From: Rhodopseudomonas palustris
GTDB lineage: Bacteria > Pseudomonadota > Alphaproteobacteria > Rhizobiales > Xanthobacteraceae
Length of the DNA stretch: 64,000 nt
Assembly (NCBI RefSeq): GCF_034479375.1
Contig: NZ_CP140155.1
Coordinates: forward strand, 2,790,001 to 2,854,000
Direction: 5' to 3'
Within the stretch, counting starts at the first letter, position 1, and each line of letters begins with the position of its first letter. This document shows positions 1 through 8,682 of the stretch, in pieces. Under the pieces are notes generated by a model. The model was given only the letters and a program-made list of their open reading frames with translations, ran no database searches and was not told the DNA's origin. The translations under genes and the position numbers were made by a program.

Positions 1-2
1 AT

Positions 3-668
3 GTCGTCGTCGGCGTCGCCGGGCTGCTGCTGGCGGGACAGGGCGCCTGGATTCTCCTGCCGGAGATTTCTCGCCCGCCCGCGATCGGTTTCCCCAGCGA
101 TCAGCGGCATGCGACCGTCCCGCGGCAGCATCAGGACATGGCGCTGAGGTCGGCGTCCCTGGCGGCCGTGCGAGGCGACCTCTGGGCTGACGCCGCGTTC
201 ACCCATGCGGGGATGCTGTGGACCGACCCGGCGCTCGAGCTCGAAGCGGGCGACGGGCGAAACGCCGGCATTGCGGCGAGCCTGCTCAAGGCCCTGCACT
301 ACGCTCCGCATCGCGGCGATGCGTGGCTGATGCTGGCCTCGTCCTGCGAACGGCTGAAGCTGCCGGCCTGCAATGTCGGGGCGCTGCTGAAGATGTCTTA
401 CTACACGGCTCCCGATCAGGCCGCGCTGCTGCCGTTGCGGCTGTCGCAGGTGCTGCGCTTGGCGGCACTCTCCGGCGACGACGAACTCGCCGACATGGCC
501 CGCCGCGATATCCGCTTCGTGCTGACGCGGTCCACCGAGCTTCGCCCCGCGTTGAGCGCGGCCTATCGATGGGCCTCTCCCCCAGGCAGGCGCCTTGTCG
601 AACAGACCGTCACTCCGCTCGACCCCGCCTACCTGAAAAATCTCCGCGCCGGCTCGCCTCGAGCGTGA
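3..668 (+). CDS. Membrane-anchored hypothetical protein, 5' end outside window
   Basis: The reading frame is open from the left edge, so the gene begins before the window. The visible part opens with a hydrophobic stretch (VVVGVAGLLLAG, then WILLPEI), which is a membrane anchor or signal segment. About 190 soluble residues follow, rich in Ala and Leu, in helix pairs that resemble TPR-type repeats (for example LKALHYAPHRGDAWLMLASS). No catalytic motif is visible. It lies 203 bp upstream of a sugar transferase on the same strand, and similar anchored helical proteins occur in exopolysaccharide loci, so a role in polysaccharide assembly is possible. That role is inferred from position only. Confidence 0.7.
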   Translation, partial: VVVGVAGLLLAGQGAWILLPEISRPPAIGFPSDQRHATVPRQHQDMALRSASLAAVRGDLWADAAFTHAGMLWTDPALELEAGDGRNAGIAASLLKALHYAPHRGDAWLMLASSCERLKLPACNVGALLKMSYYTAPDQAALLPLRLSQVLRLAALSGDDELADMARRDIRFVLTRSTELRPALSAAYRWASPPGRRLVEQTVTPLDPAYLKNLRAGSPRA

Positions 669-871
669 TCGAGCAAGGTCCGGCATCCGAAAGCGCGCGA
701 ATTCCCGCCCAAGAAACGGCGACCGGGATCGAGTGATCGGGCCCTCGCCGACCTCCAAACCCTGGGGAATAATTTAATTCGCCGGACAATTATTTAATAA
801 ACCACTTGCAAATTAACTGCCTCCATAGAATTATAATTAACAGTTAATTTTTAATATAATTGGTGGCGACC

Positions 872-2329
872 ATGCACACCCTGAGGAGACGGCTCGAGTT
901 CGAGGCCGCGTCCATTTCGGGTCTGGCCAACGGCCCGGCCCGGGACAAGAAGTGGCCAGTTCAATATGATTCGGTCGAGTTGCTGGCGTTGCTGGCGGAT
1001 ATCGCCACAATCTTCGTCGCGAGCCTCGTCGCGGCATTTGCCCACATGCTCCTGCTCGGCACGTCGCAGGAAATTGCGCGGCTGGCCGGCGTAGCGTTGC
1101 CGACCTCGGTGGTATTCGCCGCGGTGGCAAAATCCTGCAACATGTACATGCCCAAGGCCCTGCTCGAGCTCCGCAATCAGGTTCGCGCCGTCTGCGCCAT
1201 CTGGCTCGGCGTCTTCGGCCTGCTCGTGGCGACCACCTTCACCCTGCAGATGAAGGACGAGATCCCGCTGCAGTTCGCGCTGATCTTCGGAGCCGTTGGA
1301 TTGATGATCCTGATCGCCCAGCGCGTTCTGCTTCGCAATGCGCTGCGCAAGGGGCTCGCCGAGCGTCGCTTTTCTGGCCGCAAGATCGTCCTGATCACGG
1401 ACGAAGCCGGCCGCGACCTCGTCAACACGCTCAGCGAACTCGGCTATTTCATCGAAAAGCACTTCACCTTGCCGGTCTCTCGCTCGTCGCAACGGCGGCA
1501 GGAAGAACTGATCGGCAGGATCATCGACCACACCCGCGAGACCGAGGTCCGCGAGATCTTCTTCGGCGTGAGCCCCGATCACTGGTCTCGAATGAAGCGC
1601 GCCGTTGCTGCCCTTCGGGTGCTGCCGCTGCGCGTCCGGCTGGTGCCGACCGGGGCAAGCTCGGACCTCTTCCACCGGCCCTCCATGGAGCTCGGCAGCG
1701 CGCGCTGCGTCGAACTGCAGCGCGGACCGCTGTCGCCGGTGGAACTGTTCGCGAAACGTGCCCTGGATATATGCCTGTCGGCCACCGTGCTGGCGGTTCT
1801 GTCACCCTTGCTGCTGATCGTGACCGTGGCCATCAAGCTGGATTCACGCGGCCCGGTCTTGTTCAAGCAGCAACGTTGCGGATTCAACGGGCGCCGCTTC
1901 ACGATCTACAAATTCCGGTCGATGTCGGTGCTGGAAGACGGGCCCAACGTCGTCCAGGCGAAAGCCGACGACGCGCGGCTGACGCGGCTCGGCAGGTGGC
2001 TGCGCCGGACGAGCATCGATGAGATTCCGCAACTTCTCAATGTGCTCGAGGGCAGCATGTCGGTGGTCGGGCCCCGCCCCCATGCCATCGCCCACGACAA
2101 TGAATTCGACAAGGCGGTCCGCAACTACGCCTATCGCCGGCGGGTGAAGCCCGGCCTGACCGGCCTCGCCCAGATCAAGGGTTTTCGCGGACCGACGCCA
2201 ACGCCGGCCTCGATCGAACGACGCGTCAAACAGGATCTGCGCTACATCGACAACTGGAGTCTCGGCCTGGATCTGATGATCCTGGCCCAGACACCGCTCG
2301 AACTGATCCGCGGGCGAAACGCGTTTTGA
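872..2329 (+). CDS. Exopolysaccharide polyprenyl glycosylphosphotransferase
   Basis: This membrane enzyme transfers a sugar-1-phosphate from a nucleotide sugar to undecaprenyl phosphate, the first step of a polysaccharide repeat unit. The 485-residue protein has the WcaJ/PssA-like layout: N-terminal membrane helices (about residues 30-150), a middle Rossmann-like part, and a C-terminal bacterial sugar transferase domain from about residue 285. That domain carries KRALDICLSATVLAVLSPL, KFRSM, LRRTSIDEIPQLLNVLEG, VGPRPH and the KPGLTGLAQ motif. In-frame TTG (860) and GTG (863) codons precede the ATG used here; GTG 863 cannot be excluded. The sugar specificity cannot be read. No flippase or polymerase is seen in the window, so the rest of the locus probably lies to the left. 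Confidence 0.9.
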   Translation: MHTLRRRLEFEAASISGLANGPARDKKWPVQYDSVELLALLADIATIFVASLVAAFAHMLLLGTSQEIARLAGVALPTSVVFAAVAKSCNMYMPKALLELRNQVRAVCAIWLGVFGLLVATTFTLQMKDEIPLQFALIFGAVGLMILIAQRVLLRNALRKGLAERRFSGRKIVLITDEAGRDLVNTLSELGYFIEKHFTLPVSRSSQRRQEELIGRIIDHTRETEVREIFFGVSPDHWSRMKRAVAALRVLPLRVRLVPTGASSDLFHRPSMELGSARCVELQRGPLSPVELFAKRALDICLSATVLAVLSPLLLIVTVAIKLDSRGPVLFKQQRCGFNGRRFTIYKFRSMSVLEDGPNVVQAKADDARLTRLGRWLRRTSIDEIPQLLNVLEGSMSVVGPRPHAIAHDNEFDKAVRNYAYRRRVKPGLTGLAQIKGFRGPTPTPASIERRVKQDLRYIDNWSLGLDLMILAQTPLELIRGRNAF

Positions 2330-2691
2330 GCCGAGCTATGGTCTGCGCCTCAAGTCTCCCGATCGGAGCGATCCGCGAGCGCCATGGCAATGTGCTCAAG
2401 CAGCAGATCCGAATCGTCTTTGGCGACGGCCGATCCAGATTGACCCTGGTCGGCCTCGGCGTCCGCGGCGCCGGGACGACGATGCAGGGCGGCGGTCAAT
2501 TCCATTCGAAGCCGATGCCAATCGAGATCAGCCATCTGCACTCTCCGGGTGAACAACCAGACGGAGAGTTTAAACCGGTTCGGCCGACATCCGACGCGAA
2601 ACTCGGCCGATGGTTAACTGGCGAAACGAGTTTCAGAGGAACGGGATTCGGGAGATTCCGAAGAATGAGCTGCCGATCGAGCTGCCGAACC
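2330..2691. other. Intergenic gap with no supported gene
   Basis: This is the converging space between the sugar transferase and the reverse-strand H-NS-like gene. Open frames run through it on both strands, but none has a ribosome-binding site or a recognisable product. I see no clear terminator. Confidence 0.4.
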
Positions 2692-3072
2692 TCAAGCGCG
2701 CTGGCGGCGCGCTTTGGCATTCGCATCGTCTCGAATACGAAAATCGTCGATCTTGCGCCCCGACTTGATCGCCGCGACCAGCCATCTCGGCTGCTTGCCG
2801 CGGCCGGACCAGGTCTCGGACGGCGTCGCCGGATTGCGATATTTGGGAAACACCCGCGGATATTTCCGTCGGACTTTGTCATGCCCATCAAAGGCTTGAT
2901 CCGAATCACTGCCTTCGATGGCAGTCCGCCCCCGGTTCAAAACCGCCAAGCGCTTTTCCAGTTCCTGCTTCTCCGACGTGATCCGAGCCGACAAGATCCT
3001 GCTGATCTTCTCGTGAAGCGACCAAAGATCGTCCACCGACATGGATTCCAGATCAAGCTTCTTCGTCGACAT
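2692..3072 (-). CDS. H-NS family nucleoid-associated protein (copy 1)
   Basis: This is a small DNA-binding protein expected to oligomerise on AT-rich DNA and silence transcription. Of 126 residues, the N-terminal half is a charged coiled coil (residues about 8-50, with LWSLHEKISRILSARI and EKQELEKRLAVL). The C-terminal domain has a basic linker (RRKYPRVFPKYRNP) followed by the H-NS DNA-binding signature TWSGRGKQPRWL. The ATG at 3072 is preceded by AGGGCG. It lies divergent from a second H-NS gene at 3541. The C-terminus after the signature is short and basic (DDANAKARRQRA), unlike the acidic tail of its paralogue. Confidence 0.92.
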   Translation of the reverse strand: MSTKKLDLESMSVDDLWSLHEKISRILSARITSEKQELEKRLAVLNRGRTAIEGSDSDQAFDGHDKVRRKYPRVFPKYRNPATPSETWSGRGKQPRWLVAAIKSGRKIDDFRIRDDANAKARRQRA

Positions 3073-3540
3073 CAGTTCGCCCTAACTTAATTCCGTCGCA
3101 CGTCGCATTCCAGCAACACTTGTTCCGGAAATAAGGCTATTTGCCGAGTCGAACAAGGCTAGAATCAAAATAATCCACGGTGATGCGACATCTAATCCAA
3201 TTTAAGCCAATCCATTGAAACTACTTCATTTTCGGAGAATCCGGATTCGGCCCTACCCCGAACGGAATGGCCCGACTCTTCTGCCGGAGAACGACACGTC
3301 TGGCCTTTCGGCAGGATCGCCGCGACGCCCCCGCATCGACCGGCGCTGATCTTGATTTAAATTGCTTATTTATTATACATCCAGAGGGCAGAGATTTTAA
3401 TAGAATAAACTGGTTTATATTAAACTCAAATGCTATTATAAAATCGCGATTAACGACCGGGACCCAGGGCATCGCCGCGCCATGGATCCGCGCCTCGTGG
3501 ATTAAAACTGATTGTTTCCGGCAAGGGACGCTGAGAGTAG
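3073..3540. promoter_or_regulatory. AT-rich divergent control region between two H-NS genes
   Basis: This 468-bp stretch separates the two divergent H-NS genes and is clearly AT-richer than its surroundings, especially 3350-3440 with runs such as TTAAATTGCTTATTTATTATA. Both promoters must lie here. AT-rich, bendable DNA is the preferred target of H-NS, so auto- and cross-regulation is a reasonable inference. No gene is supported inside it. Confidence 0.5.
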
Positions 3541-3933
3541 ATGCGCAAGCCAGAGCTACCAGATTTGGAGGCCATGCAGTTCGACGAACTCTGGACCATC
3601 CATGAAGAGCTCACCAAGATCTTGGCCGATCGAATTCTCGGAGAGAAGCGAGAACTCGAGAAGCGACTTGCGAAACTGAACCAGACCGAAACCTCCGAGC
3701 CCGAAGGACCTGAAAGCTTCCGCAAGCGTCCCTCGCGCCGAAAATATCCCAAAGTGGTCCCGAAATACTTCAATCCTTCTGAGCCGAACGAGACATGGTC
3801 GGGGCGGGGGAAGAAGCCCCGCTGGCTGGCCCTCGCTCTGCAGGAGGGCCACGTCCTGGAAGAACTCAAGATCAAGAAAACCGATGACGACGGCGATCAG
3901 AAGCCGATTGACGATACCGAGCCGTCGTCGTGA
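3541..3933 (+). CDS. H-NS family nucleoid-associated protein (copy 2)
   Basis: This is the second H-NS-like silencer, 130 residues. The N-terminal dimerisation helix region (DLEAMQFDELWTIHEEL, EKRELEKRLAKLNQ) and the C-terminal signature (RRKYPKVVPKYFNPSEP then TWSGRGKKPRWL) align closely with the divergent copy at 2692. The linker and the tail differ; the tail here is acidic (KKTDDDGDQKPIDDTEPSS). GAGAG lies just upstream of the ATG. Two intact, diverged copies suggest an older duplication with possible heteromer formation. Confidence 0.93.
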   Translation: MRKPELPDLEAMQFDELWTIHEELTKILADRILGEKRELEKRLAKLNQTETSEPEGPESFRKRPSRRKYPKVVPKYFNPSEPNETWSGRGKKPRWLALALQEGHVLEELKIKKTDDDGDQKPIDDTEPSS

Positions 3934-3969
3934 TCCACAACATTGCCACGACAGCTATCGTGGCATCCT

Positions 3970-4188
3970 TCAACGCTGGTCGACGCCAACCGCTTCCGAC
4001 GACAGCTGCCTCAGCGTTCGATCAATCTCTCCAACCCGGTTGATCAGTTCATCACAGATGTCGATCCGCGCCCTCACGGCGGGGCTGTCGTGCGGCTGAG
4101 CAATGAGGTTCAGGCCTGCCCGGGCATTCCTCAAGCAGACGATCGAAATGGCGATTCGATCCGCCGGCGTTTCACTGGTCGATATCAT
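3970..4188 (-). CDS. Small hypothetical protein, 72 residues
   Basis: I do not recognise this protein. It is predicted mostly helical, with balanced composition (ISIVCLRNARAGLNLIAQ, then DICDELINRVGEIDRTLRQL) and no signal peptide or cysteine motif. The ATG at 4188 is preceded by GGAGAGGGCCG, a good Shine-Dalgarno, which is the main reason to accept it. It converges on the H-NS gene that ends at 3933. Chance open frames are common in this GC-rich DNA, so it is a probable rather than certain gene. Confidence 0.5.
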   Translation of the reverse strand: MISTSETPADRIAISIVCLRNARAGLNLIAQPHDSPAVRARIDICDELINRVGEIDRTLRQLSSEAVGVDQR

Positions 4189-4928
4189 CGGCCCTCTCCG
4201 TTCCAGCCTTGGTCGATCGGCTTTCTATTTGGCTTGCCAACCGGCCAAGAGGTTCAACGCCGCCGACCATACTTCGCAAAGAAAACGAAGCTCTGACGAA
4301 TGTGTGACTGAAGGGAGGACATCGTGCGATCGCGCACGGGAATCGCCTGCGAGACAGCGGTCTTTCGATCTTTTGATCCGCTCCGAAAAGTTCGGCACGC
4401 CGCCCGCGCGCATGATCACACGCCTCCAGCGATGACGATGCGCTGACCACGACGAAGCGGCGCCTGCTCTCGTCATGCAGAGCCGATCGCCCCGATGCCG
4501 CGCGCGATTGCATCGGCAGCGGCAAGCGGCAATGAACCGTCCGCGGCCGGGTCTCGCGTCGTTTGAAAAGCGCCGATCGATTCCCGTTCGCCCCGGGGTT
4601 GGTCGCTCGAGTTGCTGAACCGGTCTCGTTGGACGAACTCATCGATCGGCCGCATGGACTCGGCCAGTCGAGGCCACCAACCCCGCAACCGACAGGAGCC
4701 CGACACTTGAAGAGCACGCTGCTGAACGCTTCCGGAGCGAACGGCGTCCCGCAAGATCAGCCGGTTCGGGATCCGCCCCCTGTACGCTGCGACAATGAGG
4801 ACGAGTTCCGCGTGGATTGCTCCACGGCACTGGCCTATCGCGGGACGCCTGTCGCGTCCGACTCCCCGAATATCCGGCAATCCCACCGAAGCGCCGGAGA
4901 GACAGCGTCACCGACATCGTCAACGACC
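4189..4928. other. 740-bp stretch without a supported gene
   Basis: Several overlapping open frames exist on both strands, but they are Arg/Ser-rich translations typical of noncoding GC-rich DNA and none has a convincing start. A short perfect palindrome, CGTGCGATCGCGCACG, lies near 4323. The region may be decayed coding sequence within the accessory segment. Confidence 0.4.
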
Positions 4929-5189
4929 TCAGAAGAATTTGCTGAGGATCCGTTCTAGCCATTCGAGCAGATCGCGGTCCCGGCCGCCTCGCGGCGGGCC
5001 GCCCCGCGGCGGTCCCCCCCGCCCGCCGCCAGACCCGGCGACGGCCTCCGAATTCAGCGACGTCGACAACAGGACCGTCAAGACCGGCGGAGTGACCACA
5101 GCGAACTTCCCGCACGCGGCCAGAAACTTGCGCCGATCTTCGTCCAACGGGTCCTGACCTTCCACCTTGTGATCGTTATCGGCTGACAT
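4929..5189 (-). CDS. Tat-like small Gly/Pro/Arg-rich protein beside a PqqD-HprK kinase
   Basis: This 86-residue protein has four parts: an acidic N-terminus, a twin-arginine-like motif (DRRKFLAACGKF) leading into a hydrophobic segment (VVTPPVLTVLLSTSL, about residues 31-46), a repeat of GGPPRGG units (about 54-69), and a final amphipathic helix (LLEWLERILSKFF). The layout suggests either a membrane or exported mini-protein, or a precursor whose tail is modified. It faces the kinase gene across an AT-rich gap of about 100 bp, so the two probably share a control region. The function is unknown. Short ORFs with this N-terminus beside HprK-related kinases are, as I recall, recurrent in alphaproteobacteria. 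Confidence 0.75.
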   Translation of the reverse strand: MSADNDHKVEGQDPLDEDRRKFLAACGKFAVVTPPVLTVLLSTSLNSEAVAGSGGGRGGPPRGGPPRGGRDRDLLEWLERILSKFF

Positions 5190-5287
5190 GTGCGAATTCC
5201 ATATTTAATATGTAATGATTATTGCGATTTAATTTAAATGTCGCTAATGCTGAATGTCAAGCGAAACAGTCGAATAATGGTTGTCCT
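5190..5287. promoter_or_regulatory. AT-rich divergent promoter region
   Basis: This 98-bp gap between the small Tat-like protein and the kinase is AT-rich (CCATATTTAATATGTAATGATT at its left end, TTTAATTTAAATG in the middle), in contrast to both flanking genes. It must carry the promoter of at least one of them. No specific operator is recognised. Confidence 0.45.
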
Positions 5288-5320
5288 GTGGAAACCTCCG
5301 CGCCCCAACGATCGCCCGCG

Positions 5321-6457
5321 ATGCATGCGCCCCCCACGGGCTCCTCGCCGGACCTCGCCGTACTTCGCACGGCGGCCGGCACGTCGTTCGCGCTCATCGA
5401 TCAGTTGCCCGTCCTGTTCAGCGAGGACGACCAGCAACTGCTCGAGCTGAACGACGTCGCGGCCTTCATCTGGTGCAGTATGCAGGATGCCGTCCCTCTC
5501 GACGCGATTTCCGGCCAGCTGGCCGAGCGCGGACTAACTCCCGCCGCGGCGCGAGAGAGCCTGCGCGATGCGCTCAACCAATGGCTCAGCGCCGGACTCA
5601 TCGTCCCGTGCACCGACGCCGCAGATTTTGTCTTCACCGCACCGATCGGTCGGACGTCGATTGAAATCCGCACATCGGATGTGCAGATCATGAATCACCT
5701 CCGGTCACTGTTCGTCGCAACGACATCCCGCACCGTCAACGTCGATGCGCGTTTCACGGTTCATCGGGTCGGCGCCACTTCCATTGTGATGCGGGAGGGC
5801 CGCAAGGTTCTGGGTTGCGCGATCAACGAACTGGCGCCCACGTTCAAGGCCTATGTCATCGAGCATCTGCTGCTCGCCGGCGATGGGCGCGACGTGATCT
5901 TTCACGCGGCCGCCGTCACGTCGGGCGACCATGGACTGCTGATCAGCGCGCCGCCGGGCACGGGCAAGAGCACCCTGACGATGCACCTGCTGAAAGCCGG
6001 CTTCGGCTATGCGACCGACGACATCGTGTTGATCGGCGCCGATGGTTCGATCCGCGGGGTGCCGTTTACGCCGACGCTGAAATCGAACTCGTGGCCACTG
6101 ATCGATGATGTCCGGCTCGGCGCGGACGGCGTTCCGATCCATGATCGGCTCGACGGTCACGCGGTCCGATATCTCGACGTCGAAGCCGATTTCCACGAGG
6201 GAGCGATCCGGGTCGACTGGATCGTCTTCCTCGAACGCGGATCCGACCGGACGGCTCCGGCGTTGACCGAACTGAACGAGCTCGACACTCTCAAACGAAT
6301 CATCGCGGCGTCGTTCGCAACCCAAGGCAAATTGACGGGCGACGGCTTCCGAATCCTGAAAAGGCTGGTCTCGCACACCCGCTCGTTCGTGTTGCAATAT
6401 GCAGAAGCCGCGGACGCAACCGGCAAGCTGATCGAGTTGCGCGATGGCGAGCTTTAG
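5321..6457 (+). CDS. PqqD-like domain fused to HprK-related kinase
   Basis: This is a two-domain protein of about 378 residues. An N-terminal PqqD-like peptide-binding (RRE-type) winged helix is seen in LFSEDDQQLLELNDVAAFIW and the helices after it. It is followed by a kinase domain of the HPr kinase/phosphorylase fold with Walker A PPGTGKST near residue 210 and the DD motif in YATDDIVLIG. The family relatives named HprK-related kinase A usually have PqqD as a separate protein; here the two appear fused. The substrate is unknown: no HPr is encoded nearby. It overlaps the next gene by 14 bp, so the two are co-translated. GTG 5288 and TTG 5222 are alternative starts. The small peptide encoded divergently at 4929 is a candidate partner. 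Confidence 0.85.
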   Translation: MHAPPTGSSPDLAVLRTAAGTSFALIDQLPVLFSEDDQQLLELNDVAAFIWCSMQDAVPLDAISGQLAERGLTPAAARESLRDALNQWLSAGLIVPCTDAADFVFTAPIGRTSIEIRTSDVQIMNHLRSLFVATTSRTVNVDARFTVHRVGATSIVMREGRKVLGCAINELAPTFKAYVIEHLLLAGDGRDVIFHAAAVTSGDHGLLISAPPGTGKSTLTMHLLKAGFGYATDDIVLIGADGSIRGVPFTPTLKSNSWPLIDDVRLGADGVPIHDRLDGHAVRYLDVEADFHEGAIRVDWIVFLERGSDRTAPALTELNELDTLKRIIAASFATQGKLTGDGFRILKRLVSHTRSFVLQYAEAADATGKLIELRDGEL

Positions 6458-7514
6458 CCACGCCTTGCTGCCGCTGTGCGACTGCCTCAAGGGCAAGGTG
6501 CCGCAGCGGGCGGACTGGACGGCCATTGTCGGCCTCGCCAACCACACATTGACGACGCCGTCGCTGATCGGATTCGTCACCGCGCAACGTAGTGCGATTC
6601 CGGACGAGGTTGCCGCTTATGTCCACGCGCTGCACGAGCGCAATGCGATCCGGAACAATCGTCTGAGCGACCAACTCGAAGAGGCCGTCGTCGCACTCAA
6701 CGGCGCCGGAATTAAGCCGCTCCTGCTCAAGGGAGCCGCAATGCTGGCGACCATCCCGCCGACCGATCGCGCACGCAGGTTGATGTCCGATCTCGACCTC
6801 GTCGTACGGCCCGACGAGATCGACGCCGCCATGAAGGCGTTGGCGTCGATCGGCTACAATGTCGACTACGAGGCGGACGGGCAGCAGAAGAAATGGTACG
6901 CCGACCTGAAGCGCCCTGCCGACGTTGGCATGATCGATTTGCATCGCGAGTTTCCGGGCCAGTCCTTCCTCGACCAGACCACCGCTGACCTCCGGTCTCA
7001 CCTGCGGGCAAGCCGGCTGGGCGCGGCCAATGCCCTGGTCCCCTCGCCGGAGCTACAGGCGCTTATCTTCGTGATGCACGATCAGTTTCAGGACCATGAT
7101 TACTGGACGGGCAGCATCGATCTGCGACATCTGCTGGATCTGCGCACACTGATCGCCGCGCCGGGGGGCGTCCAATGGGACGGCCTGATGACGATGGTGT
7201 CGGGCACCCTGGCGCGGAATGCTGTCGAAACCCAACTTATGCTCCTCACCACGCTATTCGATCTACCCTGGCCAGATCACTATCCGAAGCGACTGGTCCC
7301 GAGAGTTCAGGTCTGGCGCCAGCTGCTGCAGGCCAGGTTCCCGCAGATCCGCTATTTTCTCCTGCCGATCGGACTGCTCGACTACCGAAGCCATCGTCGC
7401 GCGGCCACGGGAAAGCAGCCGTCCGGTGACCGCAAGCGCCGGTGGCTTCCTCGACTCGGAACCCTGCGCTTTTTAATGTCGTTGTCTTATGGAGATCGCG
7501 CTGGAAAGATCTGA
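6444..7514 (+). CDS. Nucleotidyltransferase-like protein (NTP_transf_5 type)
   Basis: This 356-residue protein carries the signature of the large putative nucleotidyltransferase family: GIKPLLLKGAAML, then RLMSDLDLVV with the two metal-binding aspartates, and later a DLHREF segment. It begins inside the end of the kinase gene (14-bp overlap), which shows tight coupling. Members of this family recur with PqqD and HprK-related kinases, and also in lasso-peptide clusters. The reaction here is unknown; transfer of a nucleotide or sugar-phosphate group to a peptide or glycan is an inference. The C-terminus is basic (RSHRRAATGKQPSGDRKRRW). The gene is followed by AT-rich noncoding DNA. Confidence 0.85.
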   Translation: MASFSHALLPLCDCLKGKVPQRADWTAIVGLANHTLTTPSLIGFVTAQRSAIPDEVAAYVHALHERNAIRNNRLSDQLEEAVVALNGAGIKPLLLKGAAMLATIPPTDRARRLMSDLDLVVRPDEIDAAMKALASIGYNVDYEADGQQKKWYADLKRPADVGMIDLHREFPGQSFLDQTTADLRSHLRASRLGAANALVPSPELQALIFVMHDQFQDHDYWTGSIDLRHLLDLRTLIAAPGGVQWDGLMTMVSGTLARNAVETQLMLLTTLFDLPWPDHYPKRLVPRVQVWRQLLQARFPQIRYFLLPIGLLDYRSHRRAATGKQPSGDRKRRWLPRLGTLRFLMSLSYGDRAGKI

Positions 7515-7700
7515 ACTCGGTAAATCGGTGCACGAATCTGTTAGACGAGCTGGCTTTGCGGGTGCAGAATAGCGCTATTAAGAATTATTCGATTTTAATT
7601 TGTCTCCCCTGCGGGATCGAGTGATGACCTGCATTCGATCGTTTGTTTGTCTCAGATTTTTTAAAGCTCGGAACATTTGATTGATGGGCAGAGTAAATCG

Positions 7701-7901
7701 GTGGCGACCGTGAAACCATTTGCGCGTATTAGTGATGCGGCCCGGCGTTTGGCTGAGGTTTCCGCCTCCATGCAGACTCTCATGAGAGACCTTTACGAAC
7801 TACGGGAAACTGTCGCTCACGCAGAGGACATGTTCTGCCGATCGAGACGACGAAGGCCGGCGGCGCGAGCCCGGGCGTCGCGCCGCGCACGTCGTCGATA
7901 G
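7701..7901 (+). CDS. Small basic helical protein (possible family member A)
   Basis: I do not recognise the function. The 66-residue frame from GTG 7701 (a TTG at 7677 is also open) gives an amphipathic helix (DAARRLAEVSASMQTLMRDLYEL) and an Arg-rich tail. It shares the pattern V-A-x-A-E followed by a run of arginines and Pro with the ORF at 9709 (VAHAEDMFCRSRRRRP against VARAEAWTRMRRRPP), while the DNA has diverged. That protein-level conservation argues for coding. There is no strong ribosome-binding site. Confidence 0.4.
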   Translation: MATVKPFARISDAARRLAEVSASMQTLMRDLYELRETVAHAEDMFCRSRRRRPAARARASRRARRR

Positions 7902-8239
7902 CTGTCATCGCGTGAACTATCGCGCCTCCACGACGCTTTGTCGTGCGCTTCGCCATGTTTGCGGCGCATCGCAAACAAGGCTTCGAACCGACGAGGCCCG
8001 CCGCCGGGACCACGCCGCAGATCAACGATCTGTTTATCCGGTGATTCAATCTTCGTGTAGATCGCGGGAGATGAGGGGGCGGGTTTTCAGCCGGACGCCA
8101 TGTCGAAATTGGCCGTGCGAGATTTGCGTCACACGGTTTGCCGCGATCGGCACATTATCACAGTAGGCAAACGATGATCTAGTACGATCAATCCGCACGC
8201 CTCGGTCCGGCATGAACACAGGGTGACGCGGGCGGCGGA

Positions 8240-8476
8240 TCAGGCTGACGCAGGCGACCTCGCCGCCCGGGCCTTGGAATGGGATATGCGCCGTCTCGCA
8301 TTCAGGGGGCATTTTTCGACACGTGGTCGAGCCGCGGCCCGTGGAGAAGGCGCTACCAGTTGCTCCACCGATTGGCTCGCGATGATCTCGCGCAGCAGTA
8401 TTAACTCTCGCACCTCCGTCGCCAGCCGTTCAAAGAGATCGACCATCGTAGCAAGCTGCTCCAGCGAAGCACTCAT
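8240..8476 (-). CDS. Small coiled-coil hypothetical protein
   Basis: This is a 78-residue frame. Residues 1-40 form a plausible amphipathic helix (LEQLATMVDLFERLATEVRELILLREII) and the rest is Arg/Ala-rich and probably disordered. The ATG at 8476 is preceded by AGAGGGTGCA, a fair Shine-Dalgarno. No family is recognised. It sits in a gene-poor stretch with two other helix-plus-Arg-tail ORFs. An accidental ORF is a real alternative. Confidence 0.4.
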   Translation of the reverse strand: MSASLEQLATMVDLFERLATEVRELILLREIIASQSVEQLVAPSPRAAARPRVEKCPLNARRRISHSKARAARSPASA

Positions 8477-8682
8477 TGCACCCTCTCACCTGGTCAACGG
8501 CCGTCTCGCTCAATAGGTCGAAACAGGACACGCTCAGGTTCAACCGATTGTCCTATTGCCCTCTTCAATTGTGCGGAGCGGTGAATGGGCGGGCGGCGCT
8601 TGGCAGGCAATACGCCACAACGGTCTCATCCCAAATTTGCCGCCTGGGCAGCTGCCGGCTGCTTTTCAAGACATCCACTCGT

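Noticed and set aside
2326..3090. 254-codon forward frame opposite the first H-NS gene
   Set aside because: It covers the reverse-strand H-NS gene, whose DNA-binding signature is clear; the forward translation has no family resemblance.
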